Origin: Hirsutella rhossiliensis
Taxonomy: Eukaryota > Ascomycota > Sordariomycetes > Hypocreales > Ophiocordycipitaceae
Direction: 5' to 3'
DNA: 64,000 nucleotides
Assembly (NCBI RefSeq): GCF_020360975.1
Contig: NW_025408669.1
Span: 4,464,001-4,528,000, forward strand
Part shown: positions 36,369-47,655 of the stretch, piece after piece
Position numbering within the stretch: position 1 is the stretch's first letter
How the letters are laid out: each line of letters starts with the position of its first letter
Notes under the pieces: model-generated
Told to the model about the DNA's origin: nothing
The model's database searches: none
The model's input: the letters and a program-made list of their open reading frames with translations, nothing else
Program-made: the position numbers and the translations under genes

Positions 36369-36554
36369 TATTACGGAGTAAGTAGAGGCGTATACGTAGG
36401 TGCCGTCCGTAAGATAATATTAATAAGCTATATAGAGCTCTTCTATACGCGGCTAGCCCGCTCCTATACTTATAGGATCCGGCCCTCCGCACGTAACTAT
36501 ATAGCTTAAGCCGCGGCCTAAGCCTATTACCTATAATAGTTAAAGACTCTTATA
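36369..36554 (-). repeat. Gypsy copy B 3' LTR
   Basis: On the plus strand it reads TATTACGGAGTA to GACTCTTATA, with original TG/CA ends turned to TA. 186 bases. Preceded in coding sense by the purine-rich GAGGCAGGGCATTA. Confidence 0.88.
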
Positions 36555-37064
36555 TAATGCCCTGCCTCGAGCGCGGCGTAGCGCTGCCCTATTAACGGCT
36601 CCCGTATAATTAAGCCCGTACTACGGGCTCTTCCCCGCCCTTTCCTATTAATAAGGCCGGCCCTACTAGCCCTATTATCCCCGCGCCCGTTAGCCCGGGC
36701 AGCTAGGACCCAGCTCTATACTCATCGGCCGGCTAGCCGTTTAAATAGGGGCGTAACCTATTATATACGCCCCTAGGTAGCCAGCGGCTAGTCCGGACCT
36801 ACGTAAGCCTTAGGTTGCCCGTCCCCTCTACCTTAGGTAGCATCCTCTACTAAGGGGTATATAAGGCGGCATCCCCCCTTTCTCCCTTCCCTTCCTTCTC
36901 TCCTTTCTTTAACTATAGTAGTAGTATTAATAGGTAAGTTCCGCTCTACCTAAGGCGTTAGTCTATTCCTAGCTATATAGGCCGCTCTATTAATATATAC
37001 TTATAGTAGTAGCGGTAGTAGTAATAATAGCCTTAATAATAATAATAACTTTAACTAGTAAGTT

Positions 37065-38040
37065 CTACGCCTTATAAAGCGGGAGGCCGTATTCCGTCGT
37101 ACTAACTTCCGCGATAGTTATATCCGCCTCTCCCTCTCCTACCTCCTCTTTCTTAGAGCGTATAGAGTCGTTCGTCGACGCCGTACTAGCCGCGGCCGAC
37201 GATAACTCCGCCGCTGCCGCCGCTCTTACCCGCGCCGCTACTACCGCTCCTACCGCCGCCGCCGCCGCCTCTGCTACGCTATTCGCTCTTACGTCGCCCC
37301 TTAGGGTAACGACGCTATCCCCGCCGCTACCTATAACGCCCGGCCCCTCGGCCCCCGCCTCTATCTCCGCTACCCCTATAAGTCCGTAGTTAGGCAAGCG
37401 TAATAGATATTATCCGCTAACCTCCTATAGTATAAGCGCTAAGTATAGGCCGGCGCCGCCCGCTCGGCCCCTTATATACGTTATACGTCGTAGGAGCTCG
37501 ACTACTCCGACTAGGCTAGGCGCCGCCGCGGCGGCAGCTACTACTAGTACGCGCGAGCCGGCCGCGCCTATAAGGCGGCGCCTCTTATCCTGCTCGCTAC
37601 GGCGTCGGCTTAGAAGGCCGGCTTGCACGGGTAGGCGCGGGGGGCTACTAAGAAGCGCCTTACCGCCGCCGCCGCCGCCTACCGTAACCTCCGCGCCCTC
37701 GAGCGATAGGGCCTTATGCTTAAGTAAGTCCTACTCCTCCGCTCCCTTATTTCCGCCTCTAACGCACCCGGCGCTAAGGATACTACCTCCGTCGCCCTAT
37801 CGGCGGTCCCCTTAGCCGTGCCCGCCTCCGCTACCGCCGCTGCCCCTACCGCCGCCGCTAGCCGCCGCCCCTCTACCCCCGGAGCCGCCGCCGCCGCCGA
37901 CTAGCTTATAGGCTTAGAGGGCCGCCTTAGCGCCCTAAAGACCGCCGCCGCCGCTAATAAGAAGGAGGAGGCCGATAAGGACAACGATAATAAAGATAAT
38001 AATAATAATAACGATAAAGAATAGGCCTAGGTAGTCTAAG
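37065..38040 (-). pseudogene. Alanine/glycine-rich reading frame downstream of gypsy pol
   Basis: After the integrase-chromodomain region, the minus strand carries a GC-rich frame that can be followed from about 38.04 kb to 37.065 kb with few breaks. It includes VRAAAAAELSSAAASTASTN and ends near STTEYGLPLYKA. The homologous frame exists in copy A and copy C (46645-47010, plus). It matches no family I know. It sits where an env-like or accessory ORF lies in some retroelements; a role is not established. Confidence 0.5.
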
Positions 38041-41000
38041 GGCTCTACCTTATAATAAACGCTATTTTTATCTCCGCCTATACTATTACGCTTATATTAC
38101 CTATATTACCGTAACTACCCCCTCTACTATACTTACTTTATAGTCCTAGCCTAGGCTACTATTAGTAGTCCGCTAGTTTATTGTTCTTATCTATCGTTCT
38201 AAATAAGGCTTTAAACTTATCGAGGGCTATAGTTCTCGTAAACTTATATATAGGTTCCTACGTAGGGTCGAGATACCCGTGCTACTTAATAAGGACCTCC
38301 TAGCGTTTCCCCCTACCGACCTTTTTCTAGCGCGCGGCCCGTATCTCTTTAACCTTAAACTCGTCCTCTCCCTCTACCTCGATTACGGGCGGTTAAGCGT
38401 CCGCTACTTCTTATCTAGGTAGTAGGTTAAAGGAGGCTCTATAAAGGAGGTCTACGTTAATCTTATTATAGACCCCCGTTAGGAGACTATCGAGCTCTAT
38501 AACCTATAGGCTAATAACCCTCTATACTATAAACTTTACGTATAACTAGTTAAGCTTCTTCTTTAGCTATACCGACCTATAGTTATAGAGGTCTAGCTAT
38601 ACCTTATCTCTTACCGTAAACCTATTTACTAGGGCCTTAGTCTTATTAGCGTGCTACTCTTAATCTTACGCCGTAGCGGCTATCGCGGATTAGTAATAAT
38701 CCGTAGTCTCTTATAGCTTTTATATAAACGCGGAGGCGCGGCCCTTTAGTAACGAATTACTATACTACTCTACTACTACGTCTATAGTAAAGGGAACTAG
38801 TAAGGGTAGTTTAAAGCTATACGTTATAAAGAAAGGGGCTATCTTAATAGAGGTATATAGTTTACTATTTAATATAAGTTAGGCCGTGGGGAGCTAACGG
38901 TCTTAGTCTACTTAGTTACGGGCTACGACGGCCTATAGGTAAGCCTATACCTCTTAGTTAACCCTCTTAGGCCCTCCGTTAGTCTATAAGTAATATACTA
39001 TGCTAAGTAGCTATATAATCTAAAGCAGCTAGTATAGGTACTACTAAAAGCGGCTAGTCTAATTTAATCCCCTATCGCTTATAATAGAGGCTAGCTAGCT
39101 ATATAAGCGGGCCTAGTACTATAGGAAGCGCTCTACGTAAGACTTTATATCTATAAACGGCATTAGCTCTAATACTATAGACTTACTAAGTCGGTCCTTA
39201 ATTACCTATATATAGCGGTTGCCGCCCTCTATAAGTAGGAGGTCCGTTATAAAGTCTATTTATATATACGTATAGAACTAGTCGGGTACCGGAAGCTACT
39301 TAAGTAGCCCCTTAAGCTACGCCCTCTAAATCTTAGTACGGCCGTAGATATCGTAGTTATAGAGGAAGCGGCAAACGTAGTACTATAGGAGGGGCTAGTA
39401 GAAATCCCTCGCGAGGCCTACTACTATACCCTGCTTACCTAGGTAGCCTACGATACTAGAGTTATAGACGAGCTAGACTAGCTTCCCTTAGAGCTCGTTC
39501 TATTCGTTTAGCTCCGGCGGTTTATCCTTCTCCCTAGCTTCTATAGTATATAGCGCGCCTAGCACCTATAGTCTCCCCCGCTAACGTAGGTGCCCCTATA
39601 GGTCGATATAATAGTCGGCTACTTATACTTTTAGCTTTAGCTTTAGATCGAGGCATCGAGCGCTAGACTTAACGGCGCGGTTCACGCTCTTATAGGTACG
39701 GTCTAGAGATAACATCCTATCCTATAAGCGCTAGAGGACCTTATCTTAGAATACCCGCGCCGTACGCGCCCCTAGGCCGGTCTATCCCTCCTCGCTAAGC
39801 CGAGGTAAAGGTACGGGGGAAGGCTTATCCGTTAGCGCCGCGCCTTCCTCTACTAGGGAAGCTCCTATATAAGTCTATAGCGCTTCTTATAGGATAAGCT
39901 ATAGATCCTAGGCCTTAATGTCCGCTCCCGTCGGCCGGTCTTAATCCCTCCGGGAAAGTATATCTAGGACTACGGAGTCCCGCCCTAGCCGGTACTTAAT
40001 CGAGAAGTTAAAGCGTAAGAGATACTCCGCTTAGCGGGCTTACCGCTCTAAGAGGTGCTAGCGAGTTATAAAGTACTAGAGGTTCCTATAGTCTATAAGA
40101 ACCTCGAAGCTCTTATAGCTTTAGAGCTCCGCTTACTATTACTTAAGGTAGCTAATAATCGCTAGTATCTCCTTATCGTAAATAGCGTAATTCCGCTCCG
40201 CTAGGGTTAGCTTATAGGAGTAAAACGCTACCGGTTACTTCCGCCTATCTACCTCCTAAGAGAGCGTTCCTCTAAGTGCCTAGCCGCTATAGTCTACTTT
40301 AACTAACGTAGACCGGTCGAAGTCCTACTAAAGTAGTACCGGGGCTTAAGAGAATAGGTCCTTAAGCGTACGGAACGCTCCTTCCTATATAGGCCCCTAG
40401 CGAAAGGCGGTCTACTTCCCGGTAATCTTATTTAGGGGCATTATAATATAGGAGAAGCCCTTAATAAATATCCTATAATAGTTCGCGAACTTAAGGAAGC
40501 TCTATACGCCTATCTACGTAGTTAAGGTAGCTTAGTCCTAAATCGCCTAGATCTTTACGGGATCCGCCTATATACCTATACTAGCGTAGATAATAAAGCC
40601 TAGGTACTTAACCCTCTTAACCCTAAATTCGTACTTATCTAAGTTAAGGTAGAGCCTATAAAGTTAAAGGCGCTCTAGGACCCTCTATACTTTCTATATA
40701 TAGTCCTCGTAGGAGCTGCTCGTATAGATAAGAATATTATTTATATATATAGAGGCGAACTCGTCGAGAAAGTCCTAAAGCACGTTATTAATATAATACT
40801 AGAAGGTAGCGGGCGCTCCTAAGAGGCCGAAGGGCGTTATAAGCTACTCGAATAAGCTATAGCGTATACGGAACGCTATCTTCTACTCGTTACCCTCTAA
40901 GATCTATACCTTATAGAACGCCTATTTTATATCTAGCTTCGTAAACTACTTTGCCTTCGAAAGGTTATAGAGCGTATCTAAGATTAAGGGCAAGGGGTAG

Positions 41001-43160
41001 CGGTCTAGCCTTATAATTACGTTTAGAGCCCTATAGTTATAATAGAACTATATCCCGCCCCTTAGTTTACGTATAAATAGGACTAGCGCTCTTACTTTAA
41101 AGCTACTTACTTAAATAAAACCCTTATCTAAGAGGTCCCTTAGCGTCTTCTTTAGCACTAGTAGTTCCGCGTATAATATACTATATAGCGGTCCGAACGG
41201 TATAGGTAGTTCCTACCCCTTCTTATTAGTACGGAGTACGATCTTATAGTCTACCCCTAGCTTATATAGGTTAAGCTTATCCGCTTCCTAGGACTTAAAT
41301 AGCGGTAAGAGGTCGTAAAAGCGCTCCGGTATCTACTACTATAGCTTAGAGGGCGACTTCGGCTTCTTTACCTAGAGGGCCTTATCGATATCCGCTAAGC
41401 TAACTACGTAGACCGCTATATTAGCCGCTGCCTAGCCTTCCTCCTACTTTAACCGTCGTACGGTTCCTATAAAGATAGAGGCAAGGACTTCTTATACTAA
41501 GTATAAAGCTCGCACGCTTAGTCCTACGCCTATAAAACCGTCGTCGTAGCAGACCTACCGTTACGTAGGCCTAAACTATAGCTTCTTCTAGTATAGAACC
41601 GAGTATAACTCTATATATAATAACTAGGGTTTCCCGAGGATTAAGGGAAACTCTAGTTAAGGGATTATATAAGCTACGATAAGCTTACGGTAACCGTCGA
41701 CCTCTATAGCTAGCTATATAATGCCCTTAATTACCGTACCCTCTATCGCGCCTAAGGCGCCCTTTACTCGCTTTAGGGCGATCTTTTCTACTAGCACTTA
41801 TATCTCTCGTATAAGCGCCTTATTAACTACGGCGTAGTATTAATAGCCCTCGTCTATAAAGGCGGCGACGGGTAAGGAGTTATTAACTATAACTTATATT
41901 AAAGTAGGCTCCTCTTCTATATAGGCGGATAATTCCTCCTTCTCCTTTACTAGTGCTAGTAATTAGGGCTCTAGAGCCCGTCTTTACTCTAGAGCTACTC
42001 TTTTTCCTCTAGGCCTAAGGGAGCGGAGTCCTCTTTATCGTCTAAGGCAAGGAGCGGTTTTATCTTTACTACTTAAACTACTATAGGCCGCTTAGCTAAA
42101 AGGAAGGGGCATTTTAATATAAAGTATATAAACGCGGCGTAATATAAGCAGCGGCCGTTAGCCTTCTTTTTCTTAATTTCCTCGCTCGTTACCTACTTCG
42201 CCCGCTACTTAGAGAGCGGGATAGTATAAGGGATATTTAAAGACGACTTCCTACCGCGTTTAGCTCGGTCTATACGGGTAGCCGATATTAAGGTATCTCC
42301 GTTAGTATCGATAGTCGGCTATTCCTCTTATAGAGGGGCGGTAATCCCGTTACCGCTATACGGCGTGCGCTTATAAAGCTTTTAGAAACGCGGCGTCTAC
42401 TCGTAGCCCTATACTACCTTTATTAACCGGCTTACGTACTCGCCGTAGTTAGTAGGTATAATTACGGGGATAAGTAGCTCTTATAGGGCTAGCGTAATCG
42501 AGTTTTATAACTATATAAGCTTCGCGCTATCTTCCTATACTATAGTTCCCGCTACTCGTAAGAGCGTCTCTTTAAAGTTAAGGAGGAATTCGCTAAAGGT
42601 CTGCCCGTCCCTTTACTTAAGGGTCTATAGCCTATCCTATGCCTTCTCCCGCTCCTATACGTTGCCGAACGTATATATAAGGTATTAGAAGAAGTCCTAT
42701 AAGTCGCGTCTACCTCTAGGGCCGCCCTTATCTTAGAATCTAGAGATCCGCTATATCTAGGGCTCTAGTAGCGTATAAAGGAGCGAATACCACGCTATAT
42801 TACGATAGCCGTTTAAGCCCTATTTCTCGTCTATTATAAACTTCGTCTATAGCCGGCTAAGGAAGAAGTAGAAGGACTTAAGCTTACCGTCCTAAGTCGG
42901 CTAGGGAAGCGGCTTTTATATCGGTAGTGCCGCCGCCGTAACTAGTATTACTAAGGTCGTAGGGGTTAACGCTAGTCTCGTAGACGGCTCCCCTAGTATA
43001 GCGAGAACCTCGTTCTTCTCGCTAGCTATCGCGCTTTTAATCGCTTCTAGGATAGCTATAATACTTCCTATCCGCCTAGGGGGTAGCGGGGTGCTCCCTT
43101 AGGGAAGCGGCACCCTTTTTAGGGAGATATCTATTAGATCTATTAGTTAATAGCTTATAC

Positions 43161-43346
43161 TATTACGGAGTAGGTAGAGGCGTATACGTAGGTGCCGTCT
43201 ATAAGATAATATTAATAAGCTATATAGAGCTCTTTTATACGCGGCTAGCCCGCCCCTATACTTATAGGATCCGGCCCTCCGTACGTAACTATACGGCTTA
43301 GGCTACGGCCTAAGCCTATTACCTATAATAGTTAAAGACTCTTATA
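43161..43346 (-). repeat. Gypsy copy B 5' LTR
   Basis: 186 bases, homologous to 36369-36554, followed on the plus strand by the AGTAG target duplication. Gag begins on its low-coordinate side. Confidence 0.88.
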
Positions 43347-43351
43347 AGTAG

Positions 43352-43868
43352 GCCTTATTCCTAGTAAATCTATTTATCTTTTTAACGCCCTTATATATTA
43401 TCTAAGCGTCTTTAAGGGTAATATCCTATTATTTAATAAAGCCTATTAATATTAAGTACTAACGATCTTTATAAATATATTAAAAAGGTTACTTCTACCT
43501 ATAAACTTCTTATTAGTCTTAGTTTATAAACTTTTCCTTATCTTTAGCGTAAAAGCGCCTTTTACTACCTTTTACTTTAACTTTACTATAATAAGTAAGT
43601 AAAATAAAGCTCTTACTCTTAAATAGTAGTATATTAAAGAAGATAGCGGTATTCTTAGGAAGGTCTATAGCTAAGCCTAAGATATTATTTAGGTTCGCCG
43701 CTATATCTTAGGAAAGGGTAAAGTAAGTAAAAAAAAGGAAGAAAATAAGATTAAATAGTTAAGGTAAGTAGTTTTAAGTTATAACGCTAAGAGGCTAAGA
43801 GGGTATTATATATATATATAAGAGTTATATTAATAAAAGGGATTATTATAAGTAGGGAAGTATATAGA

Positions 43869-43903
<35 letters not shown>

Positions 43904-45954
43904 GAAGAAAAAGAAAGGAAGAAAGAGGGTATAGTAAGAGGAATAAATAATTATTAAAGCGTATAGTTATTAATTACTTTAGCTAGCCTTTATAGTAGTA
44001 AGGTCTTAGGCGTATTTAAGGGTTATACTTAAATAGCTTCTTTTACTAGTTATCGATTAAGGAGCTATTTAATCTCTACCCTTTTCTTTCCTTTTTTACT
44101 CTTTTTATTCCTCTTCTTCCTCTTTTCTTCTTTATCTTCTTTATTTCTTTAAACCGCTACCTCTTATCTTCTCTTTTTATAACTACCTCTTCTTCCTTAT
44201 TATATCTTATAAGACCGCTAAACTTAAGACTAAAGAGCTACTAGATATCGTTAACCTCTTTTTAACTACTCTTTTATAACCTTTCCTTATTACTACTACT
44301 CTTCTTACTTAAAATTATTATACTAAGGTCTTTCCTTTTTATATAAAGTACTTTTAAGTAATAACTATCTAATTTATTTAATCTCGCTTAGCTCGTTTTA
44401 ACCGTCTTTTTTTATAGATCTATAGTTACTTTAAGACCTAAGTTTATAGTAGAAATAATATCGGTTACTAAGGGTTTCTAATTTATATAGAAATTACCTT
44501 TAATTATAGGTTTTATTAAAAGCTCTTAATATTATTAAGATTAAAGCGCGCGGTCGCTCTCTTTTCTCTTACTTTCTTAAAAGCACGCTAAGTTAGTATA
44601 ATTAAATTATCTTCTATACCCTTTATTATAAACGTTAGCTAGTAACTTATATCCTTATAGAAATCGTTTATTAATATAAATACTTCTTTTCTTAGCTTAG
44701 TTTAAAGTAGTAAGAATACTTTTAAGTAGTCTTAATTACTTTATATAGAACTTATAACCCTTACTTTTATTAAAGGTATATTCGAACTTATTAAACGACT
44801 ATAACTTCCGCTTATAAGTATATTATATTTCCTTTTTATAAGTATATCTCTCTTTTAAGTACTATTAATAGCTTTTACGCTAACTATATTTAAGATTTAA
44901 CTAAAGTACTTATTTATAAATAGTAGTACTTCCTTAAATACTATAAGGCTACTTATAACTTTAATAGATTTACTAACTATATATATAGTTATAATTTCTA
45001 TACTAACCTTAAGACTAATAAATTTTATAATAAGTATATTAATAATAAAACCGCCCTTTATCTTTTTTATAATATCCTTAATCCCTTTAGTCCTACTAAG
45101 AATTTAAAAGAAAGGAAGGAAATTAACCTTATACTTATTTTACTTAAAAAGAGATTATATACGTTTAATAAGCTTACTCTTAAGTAATAATTAAATAGTC
45201 TTTAAGTTCGCTTTATAGTAGTTTATAATAGGTTTACTAAGAGTAAATAGCTTTATTTAATTACTATTTTTAATAGTAAAAGTTTTTCTCTTAAGGTTAT
45301 ATATATTTAATTTAATAAGTCGAAAATATATTAAAATTTATCTTATAAGCGCGTTTATTTTCGCTATAGTAAGTCTCCCTTTTTATAATAAAGAATAAAC
45401 GTCCTTATTTATAAAGTAAAAAATCTTAATCTTAAAGGAAGTAAGTAATAAGAATATTTATTTTCTTACTTTATTATTTAATTATATCTCTATTTCTTTT
45501 CTTTAATATAGTAAAGGATAGGTTATTATTAAGGAAGGGTAGGAAATATTATCTTTATTTACTTAAGGAGCTTTAAGTAGAAAATTTAAAATAATAAAGT
45601 AATAAGTAAAGCGCTTATAAATATCTTAGCTACTATAGTTATCTTTTAATTAAATAGTTAGATAGTACCTTAGTTACTAGTTAGGTTTTAGCGTGCTTCT
45701 TATAATAGTTATAGATTTTTATTTCTACTACCTTTTCCTCCTTAGCTCCTTTTTACCTCCTCCTTTTCTTATTAAATTAGCGTCTTTAAGGTTCTTATAT
45801 AAAGATCCTTTTTTACTTTACTAAGTTATAGTAGCTAAACCTTAATTATATACCTTAGGCCTTTCTTAGGTATCTATAGTTACTCTTTTTTCTCTTTCTA
45901 GCTTTAATCCTTCTAAGGTTTATTAAGAAGTTATTACGACTATAGTACTATTTA
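43352..45954. repeat. Older unidentified repeat, right part
   Basis: AT-rich and RIP-saturated; continuation of 35391-36368 before the gypsy insertion. Frames are fragmented and no transposase or polymerase motif was recognised. Confidence 0.5.
43870..43899. repeat. (TA)n microsatellite
   Basis: About 15 TA units in a row. In this setting it may be the product of RIP on a CA/TG-type microsatellite. Confidence 0.85.
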
Positions 45955-46644
45955 AAGATAAAAATAGCGTTAATTATAAAGTAAAGCCTTTAAACTACTT
46001 AGGCCTATTCCTTATTATCGTTATTACCCTTATTATTATTATCGTTATCCTTATCCTTATTAGCCTTCTCCTTTTTATTAGCGGCGGCGGCGCTTTCTAA
46101 GGCGCTAAGGCGGCCCTCTAAGCCGGTAAGCTAGTTAGCGGCGGTAGCGGCTTTAAGGGTAAAGGGGTAGCGGCTAGCGTTAATAGTAGCGGTAGGGGTA
46201 GTAGTAGTAGCGGAGGCGGGCATAGCTAAGGGGACCGCCGATAGGGCGATAAAGGCGGTATCCTTAGCACCGGGCGCGTTAAAGGTAGAAGCGAGAGAGC
46301 GAAGGAGTAAGGACTTACTTAGGTATAAGGCCCTATCGCTTAAGGGTATAGAGGTTACGGTAGGCGGTAGCGGCGGCGGTAAGGCGCTTCTTAATAGCCC
46401 CCCGCGCCTACTTATACGAGCCGGCCTTTTAAGCTAACGCTATAGTAAGTAGGACGGGAGGCGCCGCCTTATAGGCGCGGCCGGCACGCGCGTATTAGTA
46501 GTAGCTACCGCCGCGGCGGCGCCCGACCTAGTTAAAGTAGTTAAGCTCCTACGACGTATAATATATATAGGGGGCTAAGTAGGCGGCGCCGGCTTATACT
46601 TAGCGCTTATACTATAGGAGGTTAGCGGAAGACGCTTATTACGC

Positions 46645-47010
46645 GTGCCTAACTATAGACTTATAGGGGTAGCGGAGATAGAGGCGGGGGCTAAAGGGCC
46701 GGGCGTTATAGGTAGCGGCGGGGACGGCGTTATTACCTTAAAGAGCGATATAAGGGTAGCTAGCGTAGCGGAGGTAGTAGCGGCGGCGGTAGGCGCGGTA
46801 GTAGGGGCGCGGGTAGGAGTAGCGGTAGCGGCGGAGCTATCGTTAGCCGTGCTTAGTATAGCGTCGACGAATAACTCTATACGCTCTAAGAAAGAAGAGG
46901 TAAAGGAAAAGGAGGTAGATATATTTAGCGCGGAAGTTAGTATTATAGATTATAGCCTCTTACTTTATAAGGTAAAGAACTTATTAGTTAAAGTTATTAT
47001 TATTATTAAG
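46645..47010 (+). pseudogene. Post-pol reading frame of gypsy copy C, cut by copia insertion
   Basis: It begins MPNYRLIGVAEIEAGAKGPG and parallels the 37065-37397 frame of copy B almost residue for residue. The copia LTR truncates the frame at 47011; residues after that point in a simple translation belong to the LTR. Confidence 0.6.
47006..47010. repeat. Target-site duplication TTAAG (left)
   Basis: Identical to 53189-53193 on the other side of the copia element. Confidence 0.9.
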
Positions 47011-47210
47011 TGTAGGAATGTATCTATCTAGTGGTGTGACCAACCATGGTTGGCACGTGACCCGTACGGTCACGTGTGCGGCTGAGGGCAGCGTGCCCCC
47101 TTTCTCCACGCTGGCCTCTGCCTCCTTAGATAGAGAATCAAGACGAATACAACATCAGGTTAACCCTAGTACCGTCTCATTGCAGCAGCTGCCGCAGGTG
47201 CCTACCCACA
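47011..47210 (+). repeat. Copia-4 5' LTR (200 bases)
   Basis: TG to CA ends; identical to the 3' LTR except GGG versus GG after CGGCTGA. It contains TGACCAACCATGGTTGG and CACGTGACCCGTACGGTCACGTG, two palindrome-like blocks that could bind activators. Confidence 0.92.
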
Positions 47211-47655
47211 CTGATCAGTGACCGGCCCACGCCCGTCACAGACAGCTAAGTAGAAGAGACAAATTCCTCAACCTTCGAAGGTGCTATAGTCCGCGTCACT
47301 TTACTGTGGCCCTGAGTAGCGCTCAGAAGAAGGTTATTTGTGCTAAGAACAAGGAATCTCCCGCTGGTTTGCCCAGCCGCGCGAGAGTCCTTCCAACTGT
47401 TGATTACGATCGCCCGCTAGTTTGCCTAGCCGTGAGCACCGGAATCGACAGGCGACCACATCGCAAACAACTAGTAAGAACGTTCGACCCTTGACGTTAA
47501 GTAGCAAGATCCCCGTCAGTTCAGTCTGGCCGCGAACGACCTACTTAGTACGCGACGCTCGACCTCCTATTAGCGACAACTCGTATACGAAGAGACCAAT
47601 ACGAACCCCACATCGTCTCATTCATTTGATCACGATAGCCCCGACCGCCCGAGCT

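Larger units (their letters stand above)
36369..43346 (-). mobile_element. Gypsy chromodomain LTR retrotransposon, complete, RIP-inactivated (copy B)
   Basis: LTRs of 186 bases at both ends and a 5-base duplication AGTAG (36364-36368 and 43347-43351) define the insertion exactly. Coding runs on the minus strand: gag (about 43.1-42.3 kb), protease region, reverse transcriptase (about 41.4-40.3 kb) with RLDRYPLPLI and the catalytic box as YINN (about 40.71-40.82 kb), RNase H (about 40.3-39.9 kb), integrase (about 39.7-38.5 kb) and a chromodomain at 38252-38315 (HGYLDPT*EP, * from Trp). RT before integrase plus the chromodomain makes it a Ty3/gypsy chromovirus. An additional alanine-rich frame follows pol. 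Stops are mostly TAG/TAA from CpA/TpG mutation. Confidence 0.9.
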
